From GCA-2794515 sp034436155 (GTDB lineage Bacteria > Chloroflexota > Anaerolineae > Aggregatilineales > Phototrophicaceae): a DNA stretch of 64,000 nt. The DNA is taken from NCBI GenBank assembly GCA_034436155.1, contig DAOTVP010000113.1:1-64000 (forward strand). Direction: 5' to 3'. The first letter of the stretch is position 1, and each line of letters starts with the position of its first letter. Below are positions 16,687-25,288 of this stretch, piece by piece. The position numbers and the translations under genes are program-made. The notes under the pieces were generated by a model. It was not told where the DNA came from. It saw only the letters and a list, made by a program, of their open reading frames with translations, and did not search any database.

Positions 16687-18517
16687 TACTCGCATCACCG
16701 AAATTGAAATCGCCAATATGCGAAACAACATCAATCTATTGCGTAACCAACTCAAAGCGGGGCGCGTGGATGAAACTTTCTTCAATAAACAACTGGATAA
16801 GCTCGATAATTTGCTCGTGCGCGTGGGTGAAGCCCAAGCGCATCAATCGCAAAGCGCCAAATTTGAGGCGCTGTATCATGTGAGCCGTATGTTGGGCGTA
16901 TCGCTGGATTTACAAGTCGTCCTCAATCAAGTGATGGATGCGATTATCCAACTCACAGGCGCAGAACGGGGATTTTTGATGTTGCGCGATGATGACGGCG
17001 GGTTAGAAGTGCGCGTTGCCCGCAACTTCGACCAGCAAAATCTGGATAGCGGTGAGTTTCGGTATAGTCGCACCATTTGCAACACGGTGATCGATACCGC
17101 CAAGCCCATCCTCACCACCAACGCCACCGAAGACCCGCGTTTTGCTGGTCAAGCCAGCATCGTGGCGCAATCGTTACGGAGCATCATGGCGACCCCGCTA
17201 CGGGCGCGCGGGCGCGTGTTTGGGGTGGTGTATGTGGATAGTCGCGCCCTCGCAGGGTTATTCAAAGATGATGATCTCGCCGCGTTGGATGCGCTCTCGG
17301 CACAAGCGGCGATTGCGTTGGATAACGCCTTGTTATTCAACGAAACTGACCAAGCCCTGAGCCAACGGGTAGATCAAATGCGCCAATTGCGCCGTGTCGA
17401 TACCGTCCTCAACGAGACGCTCAACGCCGAAAAAGCGGTGCAAATTACGCTCGAATGGGCGTGCCGATTGGTCGGCGCAGAACGCGCTCATTTCGCGCTC
17501 ATCACAGGCAATCCGCCGACATTCGATACCCTCCATCACTTTGGGATGGAGGGTCAACCCTTCAATGGCACGCTGATAGACCAATTTCCACCGGTCGAGG
17601 TAGCGATTAGCACAGGGCGCACCATGCCGATTATGAGCAATGATAACACCATTGCGGCGTTGATTGTGCCATCGATCAAAGACCAAACTGCTCGCGGGGT
17701 CATGGTGTTGGAACGGGCGAATATCCCATTTAACGAAGAAGAGACCGACCTGGCAGAACGCATCCTCGCACGCGGGGCGGTGGCAATCGAAAACGCCCTG
17801 CTCTATGAACGGGTGCAAGCCGCCAATAAAGCCAAAAGTGAATTTGTCGGCGTGGTGGCGCATGACCTCAAATCACCCATGACGGGCATTAAGGGCTATG
17901 CCGAATTGTTGATGATGATGGGCGGATTACAAGAAAATCAGATGAATTACCTCAAGCGTATCAGCGACACCGTGACGCACATGGAGGTCTTGGTGCAAGA
18001 TTTAGCCGATATTAGCCGTATCGAAAGCGGTCTATTCTATATGGAAGAGCGGCGCGTGGCGGTGGCAGATGTCATTCAAGCGGTTCAAGATAGCACCATG
18101 CCCCAAATTCGAGAACGCAATCACACCTTTGTGGTAGATATGCCCGATTCGTTGCCCGATTTATGGGTCGATTATTATCGGTTGTTGCAAGTCCTCATCA
18201 ATTTGGTCAGCAACGCCTATAAATACACGCCCAATGGTGGCACAATCATGCTCAAAATCCGCCCAGAGGGGATGCGCGTGCGCTTTGATGTGATTGATAC
18301 AGGCATCGGCATGACACCTGAGCAAATCGCCAAATTGGGGACAAAATTCTGGCGTGCCGATGATAATTTCACCCGTTCACAACCAGGGACGGGCTTGGGC
18401 TATTCGATTACGCGCAGTTTGGTGGAACAAATGGGAAGCACGATCGAGATTAGCAGTGAGCCACAAGTCGGTAGCACGTTCTCGTTTAGTATTGCGATTG
18501 CACCAGAGGAATCATAG
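16673..18517 (+). CDS. GAF-domain sensor histidine kinase
   Basis: This is a soluble 614 aa kinase. An N-terminal coiled coil (about 1-60) is followed by one clear GAF domain (about 70-220, with 'TGAERGFLMLRDDDGG') and a second, weaker one (about 240-385). The HisKA dimerisation helix carries the phospho-acceptor in 'VVAHDLKSPMTGIKGYAELL' (His397). The ATPase domain has N-box 'INLVSNAYKYTP', G1 'DTGIGM' and 'GTGLGYSI'. It has no membrane segment, so it senses a cytoplasmic signal. No response regulator is adjacent. Start overlaps the nth end. Confidence 0.92.
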   Translation: MNQNNTRITEIEIANMRNNINLLRNQLKAGRVDETFFNKQLDKLDNLLVRVGEAQAHQSQSAKFEALYHVSRMLGVSLDLQVVLNQVMDAIIQLTGAERGFLMLRDDDGGLEVRVARNFDQQNLDSGEFRYSRTICNTVIDTAKPILTTNATEDPRFAGQASIVAQSLRSIMATPLRARGRVFGVVYVDSRALAGLFKDDDLAALDALSAQAAIALDNALLFNETDQALSQRVDQMRQLRRVDTVLNETLNAEKAVQITLEWACRLVGAERAHFALITGNPPTFDTLHHFGMEGQPFNGTLIDQFPPVEVAISTGRTMPIMSNDNTIAALIVPSIKDQTARGVMVLERANIPFNEEETDLAERILARGAVAIENALLYERVQAANKAKSEFVGVVAHDLKSPMTGIKGYAELLMMMGGLQENQMNYLKRISDTVTHMEVLVQDLADISRIESGLFYMEERRVAVADVIQAVQDSTMPQIRERNHTFVVDMPDSLPDLWVDYYRLLQVLINLVSNAYKYTPNGGTIMLKIRPEGMRVRFDVIDTGIGMTPEQIAKLGTKFWRADDNFTRSQPGTGLGYSITRSLVEQMGSTIEISSEPQVGSTFSFSIAIAPEES

Positions 18518-18520
18518 CCG

Positions 18521-19282
18521 ATGCACGTTTTTTTATCGCCCCACTTCGATGATGCCGTCCTCAGTTGTGGCGCGTATATCCGTTCCCTGACGATGAAGGG
18601 CATCAATGTCACCATCATGACGGTGATGGGTGGTAATCCACCCGATCCGCTACCCCATAGCCCGTTGATAGAAGACCTTCATGCGCGGTGGGATGTGGGC
18701 GAAAACCCGGTTGAAATCCGCAAAAAAGAGGATGTAAATGCGGCACGGACGCTGGGCGCACTCACCGCCACCATCACCATCCCCGATTGTGTGTATCGGA
18801 CGCATGACGGCGCGGTGTTGTATCCGGATGAAGCCAGCCTATTCGGCACGATTCATCCCAACGACCCCGCCCAAGAAAAATTACGTCTGGATGATTTGAC
18901 ATCCGAGACGTTCATCAAAGCCGTGTATATCCCACTTGGTATCGGTGGACATGTTGATCATCTGTTGGTGCGCGATGCGGGAATCGGCTTACACGACCAA
19001 CATCCGCCGTTTGAGGTGTGGTTTTACGAGGATTATCCGTATAGCGCCGACCCGCACAAATACCAAGACGGGCTGAATCGCTTTCCAAGAAAGCTCGAAT
19101 CGGTGATTTATCCACAAAAACCGAGCTATATTCGCTCGAAATTAGGGGCAATTGCCTGTTACAAGTCGCAAATTAGCACATTTTGGGATAATCTAAATAC
19201 CATGAAAGATGCGGTGCAAACGCACATGAAATCGGTTGGCAATGGCGCTTTGGCAGAACGTTTTTGGCGCATACTAGATTGA
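18521..19282 (+). CDS. PIG-L/LmbE family deacetylase
   Basis: The 253 aa protein belongs to the zinc-dependent N-acetylglucosaminyl deacetylase family. The N-terminal 'FLSPHFDDAVLSCGA' is the His-Asp-Asp zinc motif, and 'GIGGHVDHLLVRDA' gives the other histidine ligand. Substrates in the family range from GlcNAc-linked lipids to mycothiol and bacillithiol precursors, and nothing here decides between them. It is sandwiched between two histidine kinase genes, with gaps of only 3 and 18 bases. Confidence 0.88.
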   Translation: MHVFLSPHFDDAVLSCGAYIRSLTMKGINVTIMTVMGGNPPDPLPHSPLIEDLHARWDVGENPVEIRKKEDVNAARTLGALTATITIPDCVYRTHDGAVLYPDEASLFGTIHPNDPAQEKLRLDDLTSETFIKAVYIPLGIGGHVDHLLVRDAGIGLHDQHPPFEVWFYEDYPYSADPHKYQDGLNRFPRKLESVIYPQKPSYIRSKLGAIACYKSQISTFWDNLNTMKDAVQTHMKSVGNGALAERFWRILD

Positions 19283-19300
19283 AATTGAAAAGGAAACAGC

Positions 19301-20188
19301 ATGTCTGCATTAGAACAAGCAAAACAAGCATTGGCAGAATTACTGGAAAATGCGCGTGTTGGCAACATCATCCCAATTCGTCTTCCTAGCCAAATAGAGG
19401 CAATTCAAGCCGCCCTGCTGGATGCCGAAAAACAACATCAAGACGAAATTGCCGATTTGCGCCGTCGTCCGAGTGGTGATATTGAGACGGTATTAAAAGA
19501 TAATGCCGAATTTATGCGCGTTGCCATTCACGATCTCAAAAACCCGTTGGCATCCATTAAGGGGTATTCTGATTTGCTCAACAACCCCGCAATGGGGGGT
19601 GAACTCTCACCCATGCAAAGCCAACTCTTACAGGTTATCCGTTCCAATTCTAAGCGGATGGAAGCCTTGCTCGAAGATATGAGTGTGATGAATCGCTTGC
19701 GCGGGGGCATCACCAAAGTCAACCAAAAGATGGATATGTTCAAAAATATTGCGATGGTCATCGAGAAAAAGATGCGACCACTCGCCGAAGAACTCAACCG
19801 CCAGCTCGAATTTGATATTCCGCAAGGGCTACCTCTGCTCAATGTGGATGGTGATTTGATTGCGATTGTGTTCAACAAACTCATCGAAAACGGGTTGCGC
19901 TATTCGCCCGAAGGCGAAGGCAAAGTAACCGTCAAAGCCCGCAACGAAAATAATAAATTGATTGTGGATGTCGAAGATAACGGTGTCGGCATGACCGAAG
20001 AAGAAATGAGCCATTTGGGAGAATTATTCTATCGGGCAGATAACGATGTCGTCCGCGCTTATAAAGGGAGTGGCTTGGGCATCCCAATCGCCTATGGGTT
20101 GGTGGATGTGTTGCGTGGGACGATTAGCGTTCACAGCGAACCGAATAAAGGCACACGCTTTACGGTGACATTTGAAGGGATGTCTTGA
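19301..20188 (+). CDS. Soluble histidine kinase without a sensor domain
   Basis: This 295 aa protein has a short helical N-terminus (about 1-60), then the HisKA helix with 'VAIHDLKNPLASIKGYSDLL' (His77) and a full ATPase domain ('NKLIENGLRYSPEG', 'DNGVGM', 'GSGLGIPIAYGL'). No GAF, PAS or membrane segment is visible, so input may come through partner proteins, possibly the larger kinase two genes upstream. AAAGGA lies before the start. Kinase ends at an AT-rich gap before greA. Confidence 0.9.
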   Translation: MSALEQAKQALAELLENARVGNIIPIRLPSQIEAIQAALLDAEKQHQDEIADLRRRPSGDIETVLKDNAEFMRVAIHDLKNPLASIKGYSDLLNNPAMGGELSPMQSQLLQVIRSNSKRMEALLEDMSVMNRLRGGITKVNQKMDMFKNIAMVIEKKMRPLAEELNRQLEFDIPQGLPLLNVDGDLIAIVFNKLIENGLRYSPEGEGKVTVKARNENNKLIVDVEDNGVGMTEEEMSHLGELFYRADNDVVRAYKGSGLGIPIAYGLVDVLRGTISVHSEPNKGTRFTVTFEGMS

Positions 20189-20274
20189 ATTGGGGCGCGA
20201 TCACTCGCGTCCTGTCTTGCTCATCCAAACCAATTTACCTCTTTTATTTTTTCAAAATTTAATTGTTTAGCGTC

Positions 20275-20303
20275 TTTACACACATAAACTTTCGTGCTAT
20301 AGT
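20275..20303 (+). promoter_or_regulatory. Promoter of the greA-lysS operon
   Basis: TTTACA and TATAGT are exactly 17 bases apart. Transcription would begin near 20310, leaving an untranslated leader of about 210 bases before greA. The gap from 20189 to 20520 holds no gene that I can support. Confidence 0.7.
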
Positions 20304-20465
20304 ACCCGCCACAAAATTAAAAATTCAGCCTGTTTGCACTTGGATATCATTTTTTATACACATTTTGCTTGGCAATAGCATGTGTTGATAGCAGTATCAG
20401 ACAATCTGAAACATGCAAATGGCATAACACAATTTATTATAAAGGTATTTGTTGCAAGATTTTGG

Positions 20466-20481
20466 CACAGCGATCGCTGTG
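20466..20481 (+). promoter_or_regulatory. Perfect palindrome in the greA leader
   Basis: A 16-base perfect palindrome CACAGCGATCGCTGTG is followed by TCTTTT, about 40 bases before the greA start. As RNA it would form a 6-bp stem with a GATC loop and could act as a weak attenuator. As DNA it could be a dimer-binding site. Confidence 0.45.
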
Positions 20482-20520
20482 TCTTTTACGATTTATATCA
20501 TAATCGAAGGAAACAACGCT

Positions 20521-20991
20521 ATGAACAATCCCCAATATCTCACTCAAGAAGGCATGGAGAATTTAGAAAAAAAACTCAGACAACTGATTGAAGTGCGTCG
20601 CCCACAAATTGCGGAACGGTTACGCCAATCATTGGAAGAGGGCGGGGAATTGACCGAAAATTCGGAATATGAGGATGCCAAAAATGAACAGGCTTTTGTT
20701 GAGGGCGAAATTGCTCGGCTCGAAACGATCCTCAGTAGCGCCATCCTCATCGAAGAAACGGGCAAACGAGACCGCGTAACGCCCGGTGCGCTGGTTACAT
20801 TGGTAGACCAAGCCTCGAAAGAGGTCGAGCGGTATCATCTGGTCGGGTCTGCCGAAGCCAATCCCCGTGAGGGCAAGATCTCGGTCGAAAGCCCATTGGG
20901 CAAGGCATTGATGGGCGCGAAAGTCGGCGATAAGGTCAAATACAAAGCCCCCGATGGTGAGTTTGTGTTCAAAATCAAAGCAATTGAGTAG
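20521..20991 (+). CDS. greA: Transcription elongation factor GreA
   Basis: The 156 aa factor rescues backtracked RNA polymerase by stimulating transcript cleavage. The coiled-coil tip has 'GGELTENSEYEDAKNEQAF', with two acidic residues in the place of the catalytic tip acids. The C-terminal domain ends 'SPLGKALMGAKVGDKV'. GAAGGA supports the ATG; longer readings lack this. It is followed after 15 bases by lysS, giving a two-gene operon with a long leader. Confidence 0.95.
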   Translation: MNNPQYLTQEGMENLEKKLRQLIEVRRPQIAERLRQSLEEGGELTENSEYEDAKNEQAFVEGEIARLETILSSAILIEETGKRDRVTPGALVTLVDQASKEVERYHLVGSAEANPREGKISVESPLGKALMGAKVGDKVKYKAPDGEFVFKIKAIE

Positions 20992-21006
20992 GATATTAAC
21001 CCAATT

Positions 21007-22548
21007 ATGACAGAAAAATGGCAACCGACTAACGCGGTCGAAGAAGATCGCCTCAGAAAAGCCCAAGAACTCGAAGCGCAGGGCGTGGCACTCTATCCCC
21101 CTCGCGCCCAACGCACACACACTTGTCAGGGCGCACTTGATTTGATGATAGCACATGAAGAACACAATTACCCACCAGAGAATGCGCCGAGTGTGACGGT
21201 CTGTGGGCGGATTCGTCGCGCCAATATCAAAGGCAAAGTATCGTTCATGCACATCGAAGACGAAACGGGGCGGATTCAACTGTTTTTGCGCGTCAACGAT
21301 ATGGATGAAACCGTTTACAACCGCGTAAAAGAAAAATTGATCGACGTGGACGATTTCGTCCAAGCGAGCGGTCAACTCATGCGGACTCAGGCGGGCGAAA
21401 TTAGCATCCGTGTGAGCGACTTTGTATTGCTGGCAAAATCGCTCAGCCCCCTGCCCGTCATCAAACAAGAGGTGCAAGCGGACGGCACTATCATCGAACA
21501 TGGCGAATTCAGCGATAAAGAAACGCGCTATCGCCAACGCTACGCCGATTTAGCCGTGCATAAAGAGGTGCGTGATGTGTTCGTCAAACGCGCTAAGGTC
21601 GTCAAATCGGTGCGCCAATTTTTGGATGATGAGGGCTTTTTAGAAGTCGAAACGCCAATTTTGCAACCGATTTACGGCGGCGCGGCGGCGCGTCCATTCA
21701 CCACGTATCATAATCAACTCGACCAAATGCTATATTTACGCATCAGCTTTGAACTATACCTCAAACGGTTATTGGTAGGTGGGTTTGATGCCGTCTATGA
21801 AATTGGGCGCGATTTTCGCAATGAAGGCGTGAGTTTTAAGCATAATCCCGAATTTACGCAGGTCGAATTTTATAAAGCCTACGCCGATTATCACGATGTG
21901 ATGGACATCACAGAACGCATGGTGGCGTATGTGGCGGAACAGGTCAATGGTAGCCCCATCATCACCTATAAAGGCGATCAGATTAACCTCACGCCACGCT
22001 GGACGCGCATCACCATGCGCGAGGCGATTCGGCAATATACCGAGATTGATTATATGGATTACCCCACCGCCCCAGAACTAGAGGCGCAAATCCGCAAATT
22101 GGATGAAAAAGGTGTCAAACCGAATCAGACATGGGGCAAATTGGTCGAGCATTTGTTCAGCGAATATGTCGAAAAACGCTTGATTCAACCGACCTTCATC
22201 ATGGATTACCCGCGTGATATTTCGCCATTTGCCAAACGCATCGAAGGCGATGATTTGCACGTAGAACGGTTTGAATTTTACATCGCGGGCATGGAGATGG
22301 GCAACGCCTTCACCGAACTCAACGACCCGCGTGACCAAGAAGACCGTTTTCTGGAGATGGCGAAACTCTATGCCAAAGATTCGGATGAAGAAACACCGTT
22401 AGATGAAGATTATCTGCGTGCTATGCGGTATGGGATGCCCCCCAACGGTGGCTTCGGCATGGGGATCGACCGCCTGACCATGCTCCTCACCGACCAGCAC
22501 AGCATCCGCGATGTGCTGATGTATCCACACCTGAAAGATGAGAAGTAA
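21007..22548 (+). CDS. lysS: Lysyl-tRNA synthetase, class II
   Basis: The 513 aa enzyme charges tRNA-Lys. The N-terminal OB-fold anticodon domain contains 'VTVCGRIRRANIKGKVSFMHIEDETG'. Class II motif 2 is 'VYEIGRDFRNEGVSFKHNPEFTQVE', and motif 3 is 'GGFGMGIDRLTMLLTD', near the C-terminus. Length and order match the family. It shares a transcript with greA and ends at a strong hairpin. Confidence 0.97.
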   Translation: MTEKWQPTNAVEEDRLRKAQELEAQGVALYPPRAQRTHTCQGALDLMIAHEEHNYPPENAPSVTVCGRIRRANIKGKVSFMHIEDETGRIQLFLRVNDMDETVYNRVKEKLIDVDDFVQASGQLMRTQAGEISIRVSDFVLLAKSLSPLPVIKQEVQADGTIIEHGEFSDKETRYRQRYADLAVHKEVRDVFVKRAKVVKSVRQFLDDEGFLEVETPILQPIYGGAAARPFTTYHNQLDQMLYLRISFELYLKRLLVGGFDAVYEIGRDFRNEGVSFKHNPEFTQVEFYKAYADYHDVMDITERMVAYVAEQVNGSPIITYKGDQINLTPRWTRITMREAIRQYTEIDYMDYPTAPELEAQIRKLDEKGVKPNQTWGKLVEHLFSEYVEKRLIQPTFIMDYPRDISPFAKRIEGDDLHVERFEFYIAGMEMGNAFTELNDPRDQEDRFLEMAKLYAKDSDEETPLDEDYLRAMRYGMPPNGGFGMGIDRLTMLLTDQHSIRDVLMYPHLKDEK

Positions 22549-22563
22549 CCATCAAAAGTTGGT

Positions 22564-22587
22564 AGTGGCATGAACGATCATGCCACT
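22564..22587. terminator. Bidirectional hairpin between lysS and a PIN gene
   Basis: A perfect 10-bp stem AGTGGCATGA / TCATGCCACT with an ACGA loop lies between convergent genes and overlaps the stop codon of the PIN gene. The T-run is poor on both sides. Confidence 0.6.
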
Positions 22588-23068
22588 ATTTCGGCAAATT
22601 CAAAATATTCCCCAAACCATTTATCTTCACAATATGAATCAGAGAACTAAATCTCTCAAAGTCTGATATATTCAGAGTGAACAAATTCTGAATACCATAA
22701 ACCTGCATAGTTGCGATGATATTTGCATCATGAATTTGTTTGCCACCCATTGGAAATTGTTGCATCAAAATTAGAAGTGCCTGATTTACGACTGATGTTT
22801 CATCTGCTACATCAAACATCGGCAAAAATGCACTAATTCGTTTAGATATACTTATTGGTGATAAAGGATTCATAAACTTCTGTGGGCGTGTGCACACAGC
22901 ACTAAATTCACGGATCACTTGCCAATTTATCCAAATCCGATATCCATCATCAAATAATTCATCAACTGCTTTCTTAATAATCGGATACTCGGCAAAATTG
23001 CGAATTTGATGGCGCAGTAAAATATTGGTATCTATAAAAATATCACCTTTATAGCTCATCGTCATCAT
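22586..23068 (-). CDS. PIN-domain toxin of a type II pair
   Basis: The 160 aa protein is a PIN-domain RNase-like protein. 'DIFIDTNILLRH' gives the first acid, 'VIREFSAV' the second, 'GKQIHDANIIATM' the third, and 'TLNISDFERF' the last, as expected. It overlaps the small upstream gene by 20 bases, the antitoxin-toxin layout. Three ATGs lie at the 5' end, and the exact start is unsure. The region is more AT-rich than its neighbours. Confidence 0.87.
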   Translation of the reverse strand: MMTMSYKGDIFIDTNILLRHQIRNFAEYPIIKKAVDELFDDGYRIWINWQVIREFSAVCTRPQKFMNPLSPISISKRISAFLPMFDVADETSVVNQALLILMQQFPMGGKQIHDANIIATMQVYGIQNLFTLNISDFERFSSLIHIVKINGLGNILNLPK

Positions 23069-23258
23069 AAAACTCTTCTCTGCGGATTAATTCCACACCC
23101 GGTTGCAATCCGCCTAAATCAAGGGGTGGTAAATCAATCCGCGTGCGTTTATGAGAGGATGAGTTATGCACCAATGTATCAACTAAAAGTTTAACCAGTT
23201 CTTTGCGTTCCTCATCTGTTAATTGGATAGCTTGCTCAAAAACATCTATGATGGTCAT
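23049..23258 (-). CDS. Antitoxin partner of the PIN toxin
   Basis: This is a 69 aa protein beginning 'MTIIDVFEQAIQLTDEERKELVKLLVD', a helical segment often seen at the start of antitoxins paired with PIN toxins. The tail is acidic ('YDDDEL'). AGGAG lies seven bases before the chosen ATG. Its end overlaps the toxin. It would bind and silence the toxin and probably its own promoter. Confidence 0.72.
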   Translation of the reverse strand: MTIIDVFEQAIQLTDEERKELVKLLVDTLVHNSSSHKRTRIDLPPLDLGGLQPGVELIRREEFYDDDEL

Positions 23259-23293
23259 CAAAACACTCCTTTTTATTGATTATAGCATGTTGC

Positions 23294-23341
23294 TTGACAA
23301 AAAATCACACATCATATAAAATAATTAGCAAGCTAATCATT
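23294..23341 (+). promoter_or_regulatory. marR promoter with overlapping operator
   Basis: TTGACA (23294) and TAAAAT (23317) are 17 bases apart. Directly after the -10 lies the inverted repeat ATTAGC-AA-GCTAAT (23324-23337), extended as TTAGCA-AG-CTAATCATT. A regulator bound here would block the start of transcription. This is the usual arrangement for MarR self-repression. Confidence 0.75.
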
Positions 23342-23357
23342 AGCAAGGAAATGGTTT

Positions 23358-23792
23358 ATGTCGGATAATTCAGGTGTCAGTGATGCCAATTTACTCGCCC
23401 AATTCAGCCAGATGTATCGCACAGCGATTGATACATTTATGGAAAAAGTGGGTATGTTTCGTGGTCAGGGATTGGTGCTGTGTCAGGTAGTCAAAAATAA
23501 TGGCATGACACAAACCGAAATCGCAGAGGCGCTCTCGGTACAAGGTGCGACCATCACCAACATGCTCAAAAAGATGGAAGAGGCGCACCTCATCACACGT
23601 CAACGCGACCCACACGATAACCGTCTGGTGCGGGTGTATGCCACACAAGCGGGTATCGAACTCGAAGCGTCTATCGCCGAGCAATTGGTACGCCTCGAAA
23701 ATTCGATTTTATCGGGCATATCCGAAGCAGACCGCGCCGTGTTGCGCCGTGTGGTTTGGCAAATGATTGGCAATATCGAAAATCTGAGTTAA
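23358..23792 (+). CDS. MarR-family transcriptional regulator
   Basis: The 144 aa winged-helix protein has 'GLVLCQVVKNNGMTQTEIAEALSVQGATITNMLKKMEEAHLI' as helix-turn-helix, then the wing 'RQRDPHDNRLVRVYAT'. It should act as a dimeric repressor released by a ligand or by oxidation; there is no obvious redox-sensing Cys cluster. Operators with a shared 17-base pattern lie both in its own promoter and before the next gene, so it likely controls itself and the DoxX-VOC pair. Confidence 0.92.
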   Translation: MSDNSGVSDANLLAQFSQMYRTAIDTFMEKVGMFRGQGLVLCQVVKNNGMTQTEIAEALSVQGATITNMLKKMEEAHLITRQRDPHDNRLVRVYATQAGIELEASIAEQLVRLENSILSGISEADRAVLRRVVWQMIGNIENLS

Positions 23793-23811
23793 CGTTTTTT
23801 TATCTATTTGC

Positions 23812-23842
23812 TTAGCATCCTAATCATTGTGGTGCTAAGAAT
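23812..23842 (+). promoter_or_regulatory. Second MarR-type operator
   Basis: TTAGCA-TC-CTAATCATT matches the site in the marR promoter at 15 of 17 positions. A flanking inverted arm TGCTAAG (23833) pairs with CTTAGCA (23811). It lies in the 71-base gap before the DoxX gene. No clear -10/-35 pair could be assigned. Confidence 0.65.
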
Positions 23843-23863
23843 AATCTATCAGGAGGGAAGCTC

Positions 23864-24241
23864 ATGGATGTTGTAGTCTGGATTTTGCAATTTTTATTGG
23901 CAGGCTTATTTGGCATGTTGGGTAGTCTGAAGGTTATCCAACCCAAAGAAAAGGCGCTCGAAATGCCGAATATGGGTTGGGTGAACGATTTTACACAAAC
24001 CCAATTACGCATCATCGGCGGGTTAGAAGTGTTGGGTGCAATCGGCTTGATTTTGCCCAAACTGACCAACATTTTGCCCTTTTTAACCCCTCTGGCGGCG
24101 GTTGGTCTGATGTTGACGATGGTCGGCGCGGCGTTCACCCATTTACGCCGTAAAGAATACCCCGTCATCGGGTTTAATGCCTTCTTATTTGTATTGCTCG
24201 GTATCACCCTATTGGGCAATTGGTATCTGTTCAGCGCATAG
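23864..24241 (+). CDS. DoxX-family membrane protein
   Basis: The protein is 125 aa with four transmembrane helices. The first helix 'FLLAGLFGMLGSLKVIQP' and 'LRIIGGLEVLGAIGLILP' are typical of DoxX/CatD-like proteins. Such proteins are often co-regulated with quinone- or thiol-stress genes. In Bacillus subtilis, catD (DoxX-like) precedes catE (dioxygenase-like) under a redox-sensitive repressor. The same order is seen here. AGGAGGGA lies before the ATG. Confidence 0.85.
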   Translation: MDVVVWILQFLLAGLFGMLGSLKVIQPKEKALEMPNMGWVNDFTQTQLRIIGGLEVLGAIGLILPKLTNILPFLTPLAAVGLMLTMVGAAFTHLRRKEYPVIGFNAFLFVLLGITLLGNWYLFSA

Positions 24242-24262
24242 TATACATATCGAAAGGAATTG

Positions 24263-25165
24263 ATGATGATCATCCCTATGCCATCGGCATCACCGACAAC
24301 CCGCCCTATCCATCCCGATACGCGCATCGGGCATGTGCATTACACCGTTGCCAATTTAGACCGTCAAATCGCGTTTTATAAAGATATTTTGGGCTTCAAA
24401 GTCCACTGGCACGAAGAGAATTCGGCGGGTTTGGGCGCGGGTGATGAAGATTTATTGCGCCTGACGCAAGTGGCGGGTGCGCGAATCGTGCGCGGGACGA
24501 CAGGTTTATATCATACCGCATTCCTCGTGCCTACAAAATGGGATTTGGCACACTTGTTACGGCAACTCATCCAGACCAATACGCCCGTGCATGGGTTTAG
24601 CAATCACGGCACACATTTGGCGATTTATCTGCCCGATCCAGAAGAAAATGGCATCGAATTGGCGTGGGATTTTCCGAAGGATATGTGGCCACGGTCATTT
24701 GCAGATATGATAAGACGGCGCGAGTTTGATTTGCAAAATCTATTGGATGAAATTCACAAATCACCCATACGATGGGATGGCATCGGCACAGGGACACAAG
24801 TCGGGCATGTACATTTGCATGTGGCGGATATTGAAGCGGGGAATTATTTTTATAAACATGTGTTGGGTTTCGATTATCCCTATAACGAAATGCCCCCACC
24901 CCAATATGCCCGCCAAATGCGCTTTTTTAGCGCGGGTGATTATCATCATCATATCGGCACGAATACCTGGCAAGGCGAAAATGCCCCGCGTCCACCTGCC
25001 GATGCCACAGGCTTGCGCTATTACACCATCGTATCGCCCAACGCAGATGAACGGACACGGTTGATAGCGCAAATTGAGCGATACGGCATCACCACATCCA
25101 CGACCGCCGCTGGCGTTCTCATCCACGACCCGTCTGGAAATGGGATTGTTTTGGCAACAGTATAA
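24263..25165 (+). CDS. Two-domain VOC (glyoxalase/dioxygenase) protein, CatE-like
   Basis: The 300 aa product has two vicinal-oxygen-chelate domains. The N-terminal domain shows a possible metal set: His in 'IGHVHYTV', His in 'LYHTAFLVP' and Glu in 'ENGIELAWD'. The C-terminal domain has 'VGHVHLHVA' and 'YHHHIGTNTW', but the final position reads 'GNGIVLATV', without the Glu. In B. subtilis CatE the fold acts on catechols, and a detoxifying role for quinones or catechols is likely here from the MarR-DoxX context. It ends at a terminator. Confidence 0.85.
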   Translation: MMIIPMPSASPTTRPIHPDTRIGHVHYTVANLDRQIAFYKDILGFKVHWHEENSAGLGAGDEDLLRLTQVAGARIVRGTTGLYHTAFLVPTKWDLAHLLRQLIQTNTPVHGFSNHGTHLAIYLPDPEENGIELAWDFPKDMWPRSFADMIRRREFDLQNLLDEIHKSPIRWDGIGTGTQVGHVHLHVADIEAGNYFYKHVLGFDYPYNEMPPPQYARQMRFFSAGDYHHHIGTNTWQGENAPRPPADATGLRYYTIVSPNADERTRLIAQIERYGITTSTTAAGVLIHDPSGNGIVLATV

Positions 25166-25219
25166 AATATCTGCGATAAAATTCGCACAAATCGCCCAAA
25201 ATAGGTTAGAATAAAGAGG

Positions 25220-25260
25220 ATTGTTGGATTTCGTTATATTCAACAATTCCTTTTATTTAT
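25220..25260 (+). terminator. Terminator after the VOC gene
   Basis: ATTGTTGGAT (25220) pairs with ATTCAACAAT (25238) with one G-T pair, and is followed by TCCTTTTATTTAT. Confidence 0.7.
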
Positions 25261-25288
25261 ACGTCTTTATTTTTGGGATAGACAACGC

